Positions 27,193 to 35,673 are shown, counted from the first letter of the stretch. The stretch is DNA of 64,000 nucleotides from Lysinibacillus alkalisoli (GCF_014643595.1 NZ_BMJT01000005.1:229688-293687), one strand, 5' to 3'. Translations and numbers: made by a program. Notes: generated from the sequence alone by a model not told the origin.

Positions 27193-28260
27193 ATGCGAAA
27201 TTTAGTGTTATTAGGCGGTGGCTATGGCAACATGCGTATTTTATTACGTCTATTGCCAAATAATTTACCTGAAGATATGCAAATCACTTTAGTCGATCGT
27301 ACGCCGTTTCATAGTTTGAAAACAGAATTTTATGCTTTAGCTGCAGGTACTTCAACAGATAAAGATATGCGTGTGAATTTTCCACAACATGAACGTTTGA
27401 AAGTCGTTTATGGCGAAATCGAAGGTATTGATTGTGAGGGCAAGTTTGTAAACCTTGAGGGAGGCGAACAAATTGCTTATGATGAGTTAGTGATTGGTTT
27501 AGGCTGTGAAGATAAATATCATGGTGTGCCAGGCGCGGAGGAGCACACATATAGTATTCAAACCATTGGCAAATCACGCATTACATTTAACGCAGTGTGT
27601 GGATTGCCATCAGGCTCTACAGTAGCTATTGTTGGTGCAGGCTTGAGCGGTATTGAGATGGCAAGTGAGTTACGCGAAAGTCGTTCAGACTTAAATATTA
27701 AATTATTTGACCGTGGTGAGCGTATTTTAAAAGATTTCCCTGAGAAGTTAAGTAAATATGTGAAGCAGTGGTTTGATAAACATGATGTGGATGTTATCGC
27801 AGGTTCTAATATTACTAAAGTAGAGCCTAATAAAATATATAATCACGATGAAGTAATTGATGTAGATGCTGTCGTATGGACAGCAGGGGTGCAACCTGTG
27901 AAGATTGTGCGTGATATGGATGTTGAAAAAGATAAATTTGGTCGCCCAATTGTGACACAATATTTCTACACGCCAGCAGACGAGAATGTCTTTGTAGTGG
28001 GAGACTGTGCTTCTTCAGATTTAGCACCAAGTGCCCAATTAGCAGAAGAACAAGCTGAGCAAATCGTAAAAGTATTAAAAATGCGCTGGAAAGGCGAAGC
28101 GTTACCAGAAAAGATGCCTGATATTAAGTTAAAAGGCTTTATGGGCGCATTAGGGAAAAAACAAGGCTTTGTCTATTTAGCAGATACAACAGTGACAGGG
28201 CGCATTGCACGTTTAATGAAATCTGGTCTTTTGTGGATGTATAAACGTCAAAATGACTAA
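27193..28260 (+). CDS. yutJ: NAD(P)/FAD-dependent oxidoreductase, type II NADH dehydrogenase-like, YutJ
   Basis: 355 residues from the ATG at 27193 (AAGGAG at 27180-27186); an in-frame TTG at 27175 is less likely. Two dinucleotide folds: LLGGGYGNMR at the N terminus for FAD and VAIVGAGLSGIEMASELRE (about 145-163; core VGAGLSGIE) for NAD(P)H, plus VFVVGDCAS before the C terminus. Family members pass electrons from NADH to quinone at the membrane. It is shorter than the second such gene at 30778. The Rex operator over its promoter indicates redox control. Confidence 0.85.
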   Translation: MRNLVLLGGGYGNMRILLRLLPNNLPEDMQITLVDRTPFHSLKTEFYALAAGTSTDKDMRVNFPQHERLKVVYGEIEGIDCEGKFVNLEGGEQIAYDELVIGLGCEDKYHGVPGAEEHTYSIQTIGKSRITFNAVCGLPSGSTVAIVGAGLSGIEMASELRESRSDLNIKLFDRGERILKDFPEKLSKYVKQWFDKHDVDVIAGSNITKVEPNKIYNHDEVIDVDAVVWTAGVQPVKIVRDMDVEKDKFGRPIVTQYFYTPADENVFVVGDCASSDLAPSAQLAEEQAEQIVKVLKMRWKGEALPEKMPDIKLKGFMGALGKKQGFVYLADTTVTGRIARLMKSGLLWMYKRQND

Positions 28261-28311
28261 CATAGGTTGTATGAAGCTATGTTTTAAAAAATAATGTAGT
28301 GTTAAACAGAG

Positions 28312-28344
28312 CAGGCGCTGACAAATACAATTTGTCAGTGCCTG
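28312..28344. terminator. Hairpin terminator between yutJ and yuzD
   Basis: A 15-bp stem CAGGCGCTGACAAAT / ATTTGTCAGTGCCTG (one wobble) with a 3-base loop; only a broken T run (TTATTTG) follows. It lies between convergent genes. Confidence 0.75.
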
Positions 28345-28361
28345 TTATTTGTATTACACAC

Positions 28362-28688
28362 TTAAACCGCGGTGAAACCTAATGCCTCTAATTTAGTAAA
28401 GACAGGCTTTAGCTGAATATAACCCTCACCTATCATCTCATCATTAATTAATACTAATGGATAAAAGAATTCATCTTCATTAATACGATCTGCATAGGAT
28501 TGGTCACGTTCATTCTCAATTGGTTGTTCAATATCAATGTAGCGCAGTGTATAAGCTTGGTTAGGGTATTTGCGGTCAATGGCTGCCTGTAACCACTCAT
28601 ACGTATCTTTAGAAGATGGCGCATTTACACAACTTGCGCAAATGATCGAAGCACCATAGACTTCAATAGTTGGTGTTGCATTTGTCAT
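28362..28688 (-). CDS. yuzD: YuzD family protein (DUF1462), thioredoxin-like
   Basis: 108 residues. Pattern IEVYGASIICASCVNAPSSKDT holds a CASC pair at the position of a thioredoxin active site, followed by YEWLQAAI and LRYIDIEQP. The conserved placement divergent from the NifU-like yutI hints at a role around iron-sulfur assembly, but that is inference. GAGAGGATG lies upstream of the ATG. Confidence 0.85.
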   Translation of the reverse strand: MTNATPTIEVYGASIICASCVNAPSSKDTYEWLQAAIDRKYPNQAYTLRYIDIEQPIENERDQSYADRINEDEFFYPLVLINDEMIGEGYIQLKPVFTKLEALGFTAV

Positions 28689-28772
28689 AATAAAACATCC
28701 TCTCGTAAATTCATTATTGGATTTTCTCAGTCATAAACATTATAATCATTATAAAGAGAGGAGTCGAGAAAA

Positions 28773-29009
28773 ATGGCAGAAATAACAATCAACGATCAAG
28801 TACAGGAAGTATTAGATAAATTACGTCCCTTTTTATTACGAGATGGCGGTGACTGTGAATTAGTAGATGTGGAAGATGGCATTGTTAAGTTACGTCTATT
28901 AGGTGCTTGTGGCAGTTGTCCAAGTTCTACAATCACATTAAAAGCAGGTATTGAACGTGCCTTATTAGAAGAAGTACCAGGTATTATTGAAGTAGAACAA
29001 GTTTTTTAA
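28773..29009 (+). CDS. yutI: NifU-like iron-sulfur scaffold/carrier protein, YutI (NfuA-type)
   Basis: 78 residues, a complete stand-alone NifU C-terminal domain. [15 protein letters not shown] leads to the cluster-binding CGSCPSS (CX2C). Proteins of this type bind a 4Fe-4S cluster between two monomers and deliver it to target enzymes; lipoyl synthase, encoded earlier in this window, is a typical client in other bacteria. AGAGAGGAG precedes the ATG. Confidence 0.92.
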   Translation: MAEITINDQVQEVLDKLRPFLLRDGGDCELVDVEDGIVKLRLLGACGSCPSSTITLKAGIERALLEEVPGIIEVEQVF

Positions 29010-29019
29010 TACAGTAAAG

Positions 29020-29053
29020 AAAAAAGACATGCTGCTAATGGCATGTCTTTTTT
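29020..29053. terminator. Bidirectional terminator after yutI
   Basis: Stem AAAAAGACATGC / GCATGTCTTTTT with an 8-base loop and flanking A and T runs; it separates yutI from the convergent DUF2225 gene. Confidence 0.88.
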
Positions 29054-29069
29054 CTTGATATTACAAGAG

Positions 29070-29756
29070 TTAGTAGTGTACCTTTTCTTTTTCTTCACGA
29101 ATCAGTTGCCACTGCTCTTTTGCCATGTCAATAATTTTCGGCTCTGTAGCTGTACTTTGTTTTTCAATGATACGAGAAAAGCTGCGAGTGGCTTCGTCTA
29201 TATCACCAATACGGCGAGACAATTCAGCAATCATATAGAGCATGCGTATTTCAGACATTTGTGTACCACTATAGTCTCCTGTTGAATACGATTCAGCATA
29301 GTAATCTCGCGCTAATGTTAAAAAACGTTCCTCTTGTCCCTCATTATTTAAGGAGCGATATAACCAGCCTAGACGCAGCGCTAAACCAGCCATTGCTACA
29401 TTCTTCTCTTTTTTTAATGTGCCACAAACGAGCGCTAATTTATACGCTTCCATAGCTTGAAAAACAGTGCGTTCGCCATTATACGATCTATGCACCCACT
29501 TGTTTGTAATCTCTTGTTGTATAAGGTCTTGTGTCCCAGGCGCAAAGTATTTCGAGAAGTCATCTGTAAAAGAGAAACCACAATGTTCACATACATGCAC
29601 ATTATAGTAAATGCCATTGACCTCTTTATAAATCGGTTGAAAATCAGATGCGGTCTCTACAACTTTAATGAATTTAGTTCGTACTTTAGTCGTAGGAAAA
29701 ATTTCTTTGCAATGAAGGCAAGTTATGTCTTTATCATAATAAGGCGTTAATTCCAT
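29070..29756 (-). CDS. DUF2225 family protein with zinc-ribbon-like N terminus
   Basis: 228 residues. Two CX2C pairs, CLHC (about 15-18) and CEHC (about 56-59), likely hold a zinc ion. The rest is helical and resembles tetratricopeptide-like repeats (LALVCGTL, LALRLGWLYRSL, LYMIAELSRRIGD), matching DUF2225. Function unknown. It is a single-gene unit on the minus strand with AGAGGGATA before the ATG. Confidence 0.8.
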   Translation of the reverse strand: MELTPYYDKDITCLHCKEIFPTTKVRTKFIKVVETASDFQPIYKEVNGIYYNVHVCEHCGFSFTDDFSKYFAPGTQDLIQQEITNKWVHRSYNGERTVFQAMEAYKLALVCGTLKKEKNVAMAGLALRLGWLYRSLNNEGQEERFLTLARDYYAESYSTGDYSGTQMSEIRMLYMIAELSRRIGDIDEATRSFSRIIEKQSTATEPKIIDMAKEQWQLIREEKEKVHY

Positions 29757-29890
29757 AGGTTATCCCTCTTTTGTCGTAGTTATTTTGTATGTATTATTTC
29801 ATTATAACAGTTAATTTGTAAGAGGCGAAGTAGTTGCACCCTTTTAAAAAAAGCTGATATGATAGTAAAAAAGGAAAGTCGGTGAATACT

Positions 29891-30265
29891 ATGACAGTAA
29901 CAAAATCAGTAGTTATGATTACTGAAGAAGCATCGTTTCGTATTAAAGAGATGATGGAACATAATGAAGAACAAGATGCCTTTTTACGTATTTCCGTTAA
30001 CGGAGGTGGTTGTAGCGGGCTTTCTTATGGTATGACATTTGACCAAAACAGTCAGGAAAATGATGTATTAGATGAGCAATTTGGTATTGCCATTATAGTA
30101 GATAAAGAAGATGCAGCCATTCTAGAAGGTACAAAAGTAGACTATAAGCAATCACTTATGGGTGGCGGCTTCACCATCGATAACCCAAATGCCATTGCAT
30201 CATGTGGTTGCGGCACAAGCTTTAAAGCCGCAGCACGCCCAGCAGAAGAACAACCATGTGAATAA
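29891..30265 (+). CDS. yutM: A-type iron-sulfur carrier (IscA/ErpA/HesB family), YutM
   Basis: 124 residues from the ATG at 29891 with GGTGA just upstream; an in-frame GTG at 29882 overlaps that site. The three ligand cysteines are present: GGGCSGLSYG and the C-terminal SCGCGTSF. The family accepts iron-sulfur clusters from a scaffold and passes them to apoenzymes. It belongs to the same functional neighbourhood as yutI. A short tail of about 10 residues ends with EEQPCE. Confidence 0.9.
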   Translation: MTVTKSVVMITEEASFRIKEMMEHNEEQDAFLRISVNGGGCSGLSYGMTFDQNSQENDVLDEQFGIAIIVDKEDAAILEGTKVDYKQSLMGGGFTIDNPNAIASCGCGTSFKAAARPAEEQPCE

Positions 30266-30294
30266 TTAGAGCGCAACAAGCGTAAATGAGTAAG

Positions 30295-30330
30295 AGGTAG
30301 GGGGCACGTTGATGCCCTTTACCTTTTTTT
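30295..30330 (+). terminator. Rho-independent terminator of yutM
   Basis: Stem AGGTAGGGGGC / GCCCTTTACCT with G-T pairs, 7-base loop, followed by a run of seven T. Confidence 0.8.
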
Positions 30331-30777
30331 GTAAATGAAAAGTTGATTTCTTATGGTTAAGTGATCATATGCATTCTTTTTAGTAAAAGCATATATAGGT
30401 AGCGGGTACGCTGTGAATGATACTTACTATTAAGCCATTAAATGCGTAAAAAATACGCAAAGTGAACCAATTTTAATACAATAGCAATTGTGAAGATTTT
30501 AGTCACGATAATGCCTTGCATTCGTCATATTTTATTGTAGAATAATGATTTGTAGTGTTTTTTGTTAAAAGTGAGCGAAAAATAGCGCAAGCGTAGTAGT
30601 CTTGTTCATTGGAGAAAAAAAGACAGGGGGATTTTTGGTATTTATTCTGTTGAAATCAATCCACAAAAGGTCTAATATAGAAGATAGGATTTTTGTCGAA
30701 ATATTGTCGACCTAGCGTGATGATAAAAGCAAGCGCTTTACGCTAGTACAATACATTTAAAGGTGGTTTTGATTCAA
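30331..30777. other. Long upstream region of the type II NADH dehydrogenase gene
   Basis: About 450 bp without a gene. It contains hairpins (TGCGTA-A5-TACGCA at 30443-30459; one around 30366-30401), a direct repeat TTGTCGA at 30693-30699 and 30704-30710 (11-bp period), an inverted repeat AGCGT...ACGCT around 30715-30744, the palindrome AAGCGCTT at 30731-30738, and a possible -10 TACAAT at 30747-30752. The length suggests a regulated leader or an unannotated small RNA, but none is recognised. Confidence 0.5.
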
Positions 30778-31992
30778 GTGAAGAGACCGACAATTTTAGT
30801 TTTAGGAGCGGGCTACGGTGGTTTAACAACTGTTGTAAACTTGCAAAAATTAGTTACGCCAGATGAGGCAAACATTGTGTTAGTGAATAAAAATGACTAC
30901 CACTATGAGTCAACATGGTTACATGAAGCAGGCGCAGGAACGATTGATGCTGATAAAGCACGCTATGATGTAACAAGTGTAATTGATAAGAGCAAAGTGA
31001 AATTTGTTAAGGCATCTGTAACAAACATCGATGTAAACGAAAAGAAAGTTGAAACATCAGAAGGCGAAATGACATATGACTATTTAGTTATTGGTCTAGG
31101 CTTTGAAGGTGAAACTTTTGGAATCCCTGGCCTTGATACACATGCGCTAGCTCTAGCAAACTTAAATGCAGCACGTCAAGTACGTGAGCACATCGAGTAC
31201 CAATTTGCGAGCTGGTCTTTAGATGAAGAAAAAGACGATAGCAAATTAACAATTGTTGTTGGTGGTGCTGGCTTCACAGGTATTGAATTTTTAGGTGAGT
31301 TAGGTAATCGAGTGCCTGAGTTATGTAAAGAGTTCGATATCCCACAAGAAAAAGTACGTGTACTTTGCGTAGAAGCTGCTCCAATGGTATTACCAGGCTT
31401 TGATGAAGGCTTAGTAGACTATGCTGTAACACAATTAGAGAAAAAAGGTATTGAGTTTTCAATTGGTACACCAGTTGTTGAAGCAACGGAAGAAGGTGTT
31501 AAAATTAAAACAGGTGAAGATGAGTTTGACTTTGTAAAAGCAGGTACAGTAGTATGGGCTGCAGGCGTTCGTGGTAACCGTTTAATTGAAACATCAGGAA
31601 TCGAGAGCGCGCGTGCGCGCGTGCGTGTTGAGCCAGATATGCGTGCACCAGGCTTTGATGATGTATTTATCGTTGGGGATTGTGCATTTATGATTAATGA
31701 AGAAGTAAATCGTCCATATCCACCAACTGCACAAATCGCAATGCAACAAGGTGTTCAAATTGCCAAAAATATTAAGGCACTCATGAATAATGAAACGACT
31801 GCTAAATTTGTACCAGAATTAAAAGGTTCTGTATGTTCGTTAGGTCATGATGATGCTATTGGTGACGCGATGGGTCGTAAGTTTACAGGTAAAACAGCGT
31901 CAGCCTTGAAAAAAGTTATTGATAACCGTGCGTTATATTTAGTAGGTGGCGCAGGTTTAGTGCTTAAAAAAGGTAAATTTAAGTTTTTATAA
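30778..31992 (+). CDS. yumB: Type II NADH dehydrogenase (NDH-2), YumB-like
   Basis: 404 residues from the GTG at 30778, preferred because it gives the usual short N terminus before the FAD fold; AAAGGTGG lies 11 bases upstream. In-frame GTG (30763) and TTG (30769) starts are possible. FAD motif LVLGAGYGGLTT, NADH motif VVGGAGFTGIEFLGE (about 160-174), TVVWAAGVRGN and FIVGDCAFM, then the quinone-side pattern YPPTAQIAMQQG. A C-terminal amphipathic segment should bind the membrane. It oxidises NADH and reduces menaquinone without pumping protons. Confidence 0.9.
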   Translation: MKRPTILVLGAGYGGLTTVVNLQKLVTPDEANIVLVNKNDYHYESTWLHEAGAGTIDADKARYDVTSVIDKSKVKFVKASVTNIDVNEKKVETSEGEMTYDYLVIGLGFEGETFGIPGLDTHALALANLNAARQVREHIEYQFASWSLDEEKDDSKLTIVVGGAGFTGIEFLGELGNRVPELCKEFDIPQEKVRVLCVEAAPMVLPGFDEGLVDYAVTQLEKKGIEFSIGTPVVEATEEGVKIKTGEDEFDFVKAGTVVWAAGVRGNRLIETSGIESARARVRVEPDMRAPGFDDVFIVGDCAFMINEEVNRPYPPTAQIAMQQGVQIAKNIKALMNNETTAKFVPELKGSVCSLGHDDAIGDAMGRKFTGKTASALKKVIDNRALYLVGGAGLVLKKGKFKFL

Positions 31993-32008
31993 GTAAGAGG
32001 CTATGTTT

Positions 32009-32044
32009 AAAAGAAGGGAGCATAATATGCTTCCTTCTTTTTTT
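32009..32044 (+). terminator. Rho-independent terminator of the NADH dehydrogenase gene
   Basis: Stem AAAAGAAGGGAGCAT / ATGCTTCCTTCTTTT, loop of 3, followed by a T run. Confidence 0.88.
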
Positions 32045-32050
32045 ATGGAT

Positions 32051-32092
32051 ATAAGCGGAACTAATGTTCAAAAAAACATTTTCGCTTATAAT
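32051..32092 (+). promoter_or_regulatory. Nudix gene promoter with LexA-box-like palindrome
   Basis: TATAAT at 32087-32092 is a consensus -10. GAAC-TAAT-GTTC at 32058-32069, in the -35 zone, has the core of the Gram-positive LexA (SOS) box, though the outer bases G57 and A70 deviate from the CGAAC...GTTCG consensus. It lies inside a larger interrupted inverted repeat ATAAGCG...AATGTT...AACATT...CGCTTAT (32051-32089). Confidence 0.45.
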
Positions 32093-32119
32093 ATAAGAGA
32101 GATTGTAGGGGGTATCAAG

Positions 32120-32605
32120 ATGAGTAAGCGAGGCAAGGTTTGGCTTGGTGTGGCAGGTCTAGTTATTAATGATGAGGGCGAGTGGCTAGTCGTTAAAAAA
32201 TCATATAGCGGACTAAAAGGAAAATGGTCTTTACCCGCAGGTTTTGTTGATGAAGGTGAAACGATTGACGAAGCTGTGATTCGTGAGATTAAAGAAGAGA
32301 CAGGCATTGATTGTCAGGTAAAAGGGTTAATTGGTTTTCGCACAGGGATTATTCGCGATGAGATTAGTGATAATATGGCAATTTTTTTAGCGACGCCCCG
32401 CATAAACCAACCGTTTGTTAAATCTGAGCGCGAGTTATTAGCTTGTGAATGGCGTACGCCTAAAAGCCTAGTAACAGATCACTTAACATCTGCTATGCTT
32501 AAAGAGATGGCAAGTAGCACACCGCATGAGACGCAATTTTGTGTAAATGAAACAGTAGACCCAGGTGATATTTTTGGCTACACCAGCTATAAATTGTTTT
32601 TTTAA
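32120..32605 (+). CDS. Nudix hydrolase
   Basis: 161 residues from the ATG at 32120 (TAGGGGGT upstream); the longer open frame reaches back into the terminator and is not used. The Nudix box is complete: G-F-V-D-E-G-E then REIKEETGI (GX5EX7REUXEEXGU; about residues 44-66). The enzyme removes a nucleoside diphosphate moiety from a substrate that cannot be named from sequence; house-cleaning of damaged nucleotides or NAD/ADP-ribose breakdown are typical roles. The palindrome at its promoter suggests stress control. Confidence 0.85.
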   Translation: MSKRGKVWLGVAGLVINDEGEWLVVKKSYSGLKGKWSLPAGFVDEGETIDEAVIREIKEETGIDCQVKGLIGFRTGIIRDEISDNMAIFLATPRINQPFVKSERELLACEWRTPKSLVTDHLTSAMLKEMASSTPHETQFCVNETVDPGDIFGYTSYKLFF

Positions 32606-32641
32606 AATATGTCCAAATGATAGCAAATGAGTGGAATGCGT

Positions 32642-32655
32642 TGAAAGCGCTCTAA
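32642..32655. promoter_or_regulatory. Probable CcpA catabolite-response element (cre)
   Basis: TGAAAGCGCTCTAA matches the cre consensus TGWNANCGNTNWCA at all but one fixed position. It is located 46 bp before the yuiB start, between the Nudix gene and yuiB. Confidence 0.55.
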
Positions 32656-32700
32656 CTATCAGTTAAACTAATGAGAGGAAAATGGAGGTATTACATCGGT

Positions 32701-33030
32701 ATGGGCGGTTCAATATCAATTATTCAACTAGTAATTTCAACGCTTTTATTCTTTGTTATGTTTTTTGGCATTGGTTTCTTAATCAATATGTTATTACGCG
32801 TGACTTGGTTTATGGCGTTCTTGTATCCTCTTATCGTAGTATTTATTATTGATAAGGTGAAGATGACGGATTATATTTTTAAACCTAAGACAGCTTTCCC
32901 AGCGCTATGGGATAATTTTATCTCCTTAAAACTAGCTGATATTATTATGCTAAGTGGTGGTTTAGCAGGCGCTATTGTAGCTGGTATTGTAATGATTATT
33001 TTACGTAAAAGCGGCTATCGTATGTTCTAA
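32701..33030 (+). CDS. yuiB: YuiB-like small membrane protein
   Basis: 109 residues from the ATG at 32701, with GGAGGT at 32684-32689 (11 bases away); an in-frame ATG at 32671 has no ribosome site. Three predicted membrane segments: about 5-30, 35-55 (TWFMAFLYPLIVVFIID) and 80-100 near the end, followed by a basic tail. The sequence agrees with YuiB and the position next to the NADH dehydrogenase and yuiD is the B. subtilis order. Function unknown. Confidence 0.7.
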   Translation: MGGSISIIQLVISTLLFFVMFFGIGFLINMLLRVTWFMAFLYPLIVVFIIDKVKMTDYIFKPKTAFPALWDNFISLKLADIIMLSGGLAGAIVAGIVMIILRKSGYRMF

Positions 33031-33096
33031 AAAGAGTGTGGGGAGCAATCTCTGCCTCTTTTTTTAATAAAACATATGATCGGCTGTAATAAAATC

Positions 33097-33131
33097 AAAA
33101 GCGTGTCTCTGAAAGGGGGACATGCTTTTTT
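33097..33131. terminator. Terminator between yuiB and yuiD
   Basis: Stem AAAAGCGTGTCTCT / GGGGGACATGCTTTT with wobbles and a T run. A second weaker hairpin (AAAGAG...CTCTTT) lies just after the yuiB stop at 33030-33065. Confidence 0.75.
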
Positions 33132-33132
33132 A

Positions 33133-33615
33133 TTATGCAAGATAATAAAAAGTGGCGGCAAAAATGATACCGCTAATGGCACCAGCTACAACCTCGCTAC
33201 GCTTGTGACCTAATAGAGTTTTTAACTCTTCTTGTTTTTCACGAGCGTTTAATGAGGACCAATTATTGATTTGTTTAGTTAATGTATCAAAGTCTTTTCG
33301 TAGTTCGTTAAGTAACGTAGCATGTTTACCTGCTTCAAAGCGTACACCACTAGCATCATACATAACAATGATAGCAAACATTAATGCAACAGCAAAGATG
33401 GGAGAGTCTAAGGAAGTTTCAAATGCAACGGCTGTTGCTAAGCTTGTGACAGCAGCAGAGTGTGAGCTAGGCATGCCACCTGTGGATGTTAATAAGGACC
33501 ATTGCCATGTGCGTGTAGCTAAGTAATGGATAGGTATTTTTAAAATTTGTGCAAAGCCTATCGCCAGTAAGGCTACAAGTAGTGGTGTATTATCTAAAAT
33601 GGTCATATCAGACAC
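33133..33615 (-). CDS. yuiD: YuiD family, divergent PAP2-like membrane protein (DUF212)
   Basis: 160 residues. Motifs of the family: QILKIPIHYL, TSTGGMPSSHSAAVTSLAT (the PSSHSA block of PAP2 phosphatases) and YDASGVRFEAGKHATLLN (the YDASGVR block), then LGHKRSEVVAG. About four membrane segments. It may act as an acid phosphatase on a lipid or isoprenoid phosphate, but activity is unproven. GGGAGGGTG lies before the ATG. Convergent with yuiB, divergent from the aminopeptidase gene. Confidence 0.88.
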   Translation of the reverse strand: MSDMTILDNTPLLVALLAIGFAQILKIPIHYLATRTWQWSLLTSTGGMPSSHSAAVTSLATAVAFETSLDSPIFAVALMFAIIVMYDASGVRFEAGKHATLLNELRKDFDTLTKQINNWSSLNAREKQEELKTLLGHKRSEVVAGAISGIIFAATFYYLA

Positions 33616-33736
33616 CCTCCCATAAGCATAATCTTGTAGCTAGTATAGCATTCCAAGTGATAAAATATCGTAAATTTACACTAAATTAAAAAGATTGCTA
33701 TAATAGTTAATGTAATAGATTAAAGGAGGCAGAATC

Positions 33737-35227
33737 ATGCAAGTTAATAAAAATGAAACAACATTTGACACATTAACATCAGACCTACTAATTGTGGGTG
33801 CACCAAAAAATCGCCAACAGTGGGAAGCTTTCTATGCTTACTTCGGTGAGGAAATTAACACGTGGTTTAAAGAGGGCGATATTAGTACAGAAACTAAAAA
33901 AATTACTAAAATCCCTGTAACAGGCAAAAATATTAAACGTATTCTTTTCGTAGGTTTAGGTGATAATAAATCATTATCTGAAAAGACATTACGAGAAAGT
34001 TTTGGTGTAGTTGGTAAAGCCATTAAAGAAGTAAAAGCAGAAAGTATTGGCATTTGGCTCGCTTCTTTTGCTACAGCACAAATTGAGCGAGAAGATGTAG
34101 CCTATCTTGCAGGTGAAGGTCTAGGTTTAGGTTATTATACAGTAGAAAATTATAAAACAACGTCCAATGAGCCAGACGTGTCACTACAACAAGTAAGCTT
34201 AGTAGCAACAGCGGATATTGACGAAGTAGCTGGCGCATTTGAAGCAGGTGTGATTTATGCAGATGCTACCAACTATGCAAGACGATTGATTAATATGCCA
34301 CCTAATCTTTTAACAGCAACAAAATTAGCCGATTTTGCCCAACAATTGGCAGAAAAATATGACTTTGAAGTAGAGATTTTAAATAAAGCACAGCTTGAAG
34401 AGATGGGTGCAGGTGGTATTTTAGCCGTTAACCAAGGGTCAGTTGAAGAACCTCGCCTTATTACATTACGTTATAAAGCAACAGCTGATTTTACAGATGT
34501 AATTGGTTTAGTTGGTAAAGGTGTAACGTATGATACAGGTGGCTACTCTTTAAAACCAGGGCCATCTATGGTAGGTATGAAAGGTGATATGGGCGGTGCT
34601 GCCGCTGTACTAGGTGCTATGCAAATTGTTGGGGAGATGCGACCTAACCAAAATGTAGTAGCTGTCATTGGCGCAACAGACAATATGATCTCAGGTCAAT
34701 CTTTAAAGCCAGATGATGTGATCACAACATTAAGTGGTAAAACAGTGGAAGTATTAAATACTGATGCGGAAGGACGTCTTGTGTTGGCGGATGCTACAAC
34801 GTATGCTAAGCAACAAGGTGCTGATTATTTATTTGATGTTGCTACATTAACGGGTGGTGTTATTGTGGCACTCGGTATGGATAAAACAGGTGCTTTAACA
34901 AACGACGAAGCATTCTTTGAAGACTTCATGTTATCTACAGGTGAGACAGATGAATTTGTATGGCGCTTACCTTTAACAGAAAGTGATAAAAAGCGCATTC
35001 GTAAATCAGAATTTGCTGATTTAAACAATTCACCAGGTCGCGATGGTCATATGATTTTTGGTGGCGGTTTTGTTGGTGAGTTTGCTGAAGAGACACCGTG
35101 GATTCATTTAGACATTGCAGGGACATCCGATGCTGAAGCCCCTTATGATTTAGGGCCAAAAGGCGGCACAGGTGCTATGGTGCGTACGTTAGCGAGCTTT
35201 ATCGAACGCAAAGGTGCTGAGAAGTAA
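33737..35227 (+). CDS. pepA: Leucyl aminopeptidase (M17 family)
   Basis: 496 residues, normal length. The N-terminal macro-like domain spans about 1-160 and the C-terminal catalytic domain about 180-490. Metal and catalytic blocks visible: VGKGVTYDTGGYSLKPG (core GKGVTYDTGG), the M17 signature NTDAEGRLVLAD (about 342-353), and the downstream DVATLTGG. The enzyme, usually a hexamer with two metal ions per site, removes N-terminal residues from peptides in the cytoplasm. AAAGGAGG sets the start. In B. subtilis the equivalent is yuiE. Confidence 0.93.
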   Translation: MQVNKNETTFDTLTSDLLIVGAPKNRQQWEAFYAYFGEEINTWFKEGDISTETKKITKIPVTGKNIKRILFVGLGDNKSLSEKTLRESFGVVGKAIKEVKAESIGIWLASFATAQIEREDVAYLAGEGLGLGYYTVENYKTTSNEPDVSLQQVSLVATADIDEVAGAFEAGVIYADATNYARRLINMPPNLLTATKLADFAQQLAEKYDFEVEILNKAQLEEMGAGGILAVNQGSVEEPRLITLRYKATADFTDVIGLVGKGVTYDTGGYSLKPGPSMVGMKGDMGGAAAVLGAMQIVGEMRPNQNVVAVIGATDNMISGQSLKPDDVITTLSGKTVEVLNTDAEGRLVLADATTYAKQQGADYLFDVATLTGGVIVALGMDKTGALTNDEAFFEDFMLSTGETDEFVWRLPLTESDKKRIRKSEFADLNNSPGRDGHMIFGGGFVGEFAEETPWIHLDIAGTSDAEAPYDLGPKGGTGAMVRTLASFIERKGAEK

Positions 35228-35257
35228 GATTCACTAACGTGAAACATTTAACATAAT

Positions 35258-35295
35258 AATAGGCACGGGCAAATTTTATCTCGCCCGTGCCTATT
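35258..35295. terminator. Bidirectional terminator between pepA and the mrp operon
   Basis: Perfect 13-bp stem AATAGGCACGGGC / GCCCGTGCCTATT with a 12-base loop, located between convergent transcripts. Confidence 0.88.
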
Positions 35296-35304
35296 TATTT
35301 TATT

Positions 35305-35673
35305 TTATTTTATACCTTGTTCTTTTTTCATGCGTTCGATTTCTGGTCCTAAATCATCTTTAACCGTACCTTTCCACGGCTTAATGCCTGCAATGTACGA
35401 AGACCTACTCATAATGTGACCACCAACAGGGCCAGTAATAAATAAAAATAAGACACCTAATAAAATGCGTGGATTAAAATGACCTTCAATTAACCAAAAG
35501 TAAAGAAACACCCCAATTAATATACACATTACACCTAAAGTAGCACTTTTAGAAGCGGCATGTGCACGTGTATATAAATCGGGAAAGCGGATTAAACCAA
35601 TTGCCGTCACCACAATAAAGAGTACACCGACAGAGATAAAGAAGACAATTAAAATATTAGCGAGAATTGTCAC
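35305..35673 (-). CDS. mrpG: Na+/H+ antiporter subunit MrpG
   Basis: 122 residues, GTG start inside the end of mrpF. Three membrane segments; the core LIRFPDLYTRAHAASKSATLG (shown short: FPDLYTRAHAAS) is the MrpG signature. It is the last subunit of the seven-protein Mrp complex, a multi-subunit cation/proton antiporter that exports Na+ and helps keep cytoplasmic pH neutral under alkali and salt. AGGGAG lies upstream. Confidence 0.93.
   Translation of the reverse strand: MTILANILIVFFISVGVLFIVVTAIGLIRFPDLYTRAHAASKSATLGVMCILIGVFLYFWLIEGHFNPRILLGVLFLFITGPVGGHIMSRSSYIAGIKPWKGTVKDDLGPEIERMKKEQGIK

Noticed and set aside
29435..29750. Open frames on both strands inside the DUF2225 gene
   Set aside because: No ribosome sites and fully covered by the recognisable DUF2225 reading frame.
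30488..30508. TTGTGA ... TCACGA as a Rex site before the second NADH dehydrogenase
   Set aside because: The gap is 9 bases rather than 6 and one arm has a mismatch, so it does not fit Rex.
30728..30741. AGCAAGCGCTTTAC as a cre site
   Set aside because: Four deviations from fixed consensus positions; only the AAGCGCTT centre agrees.
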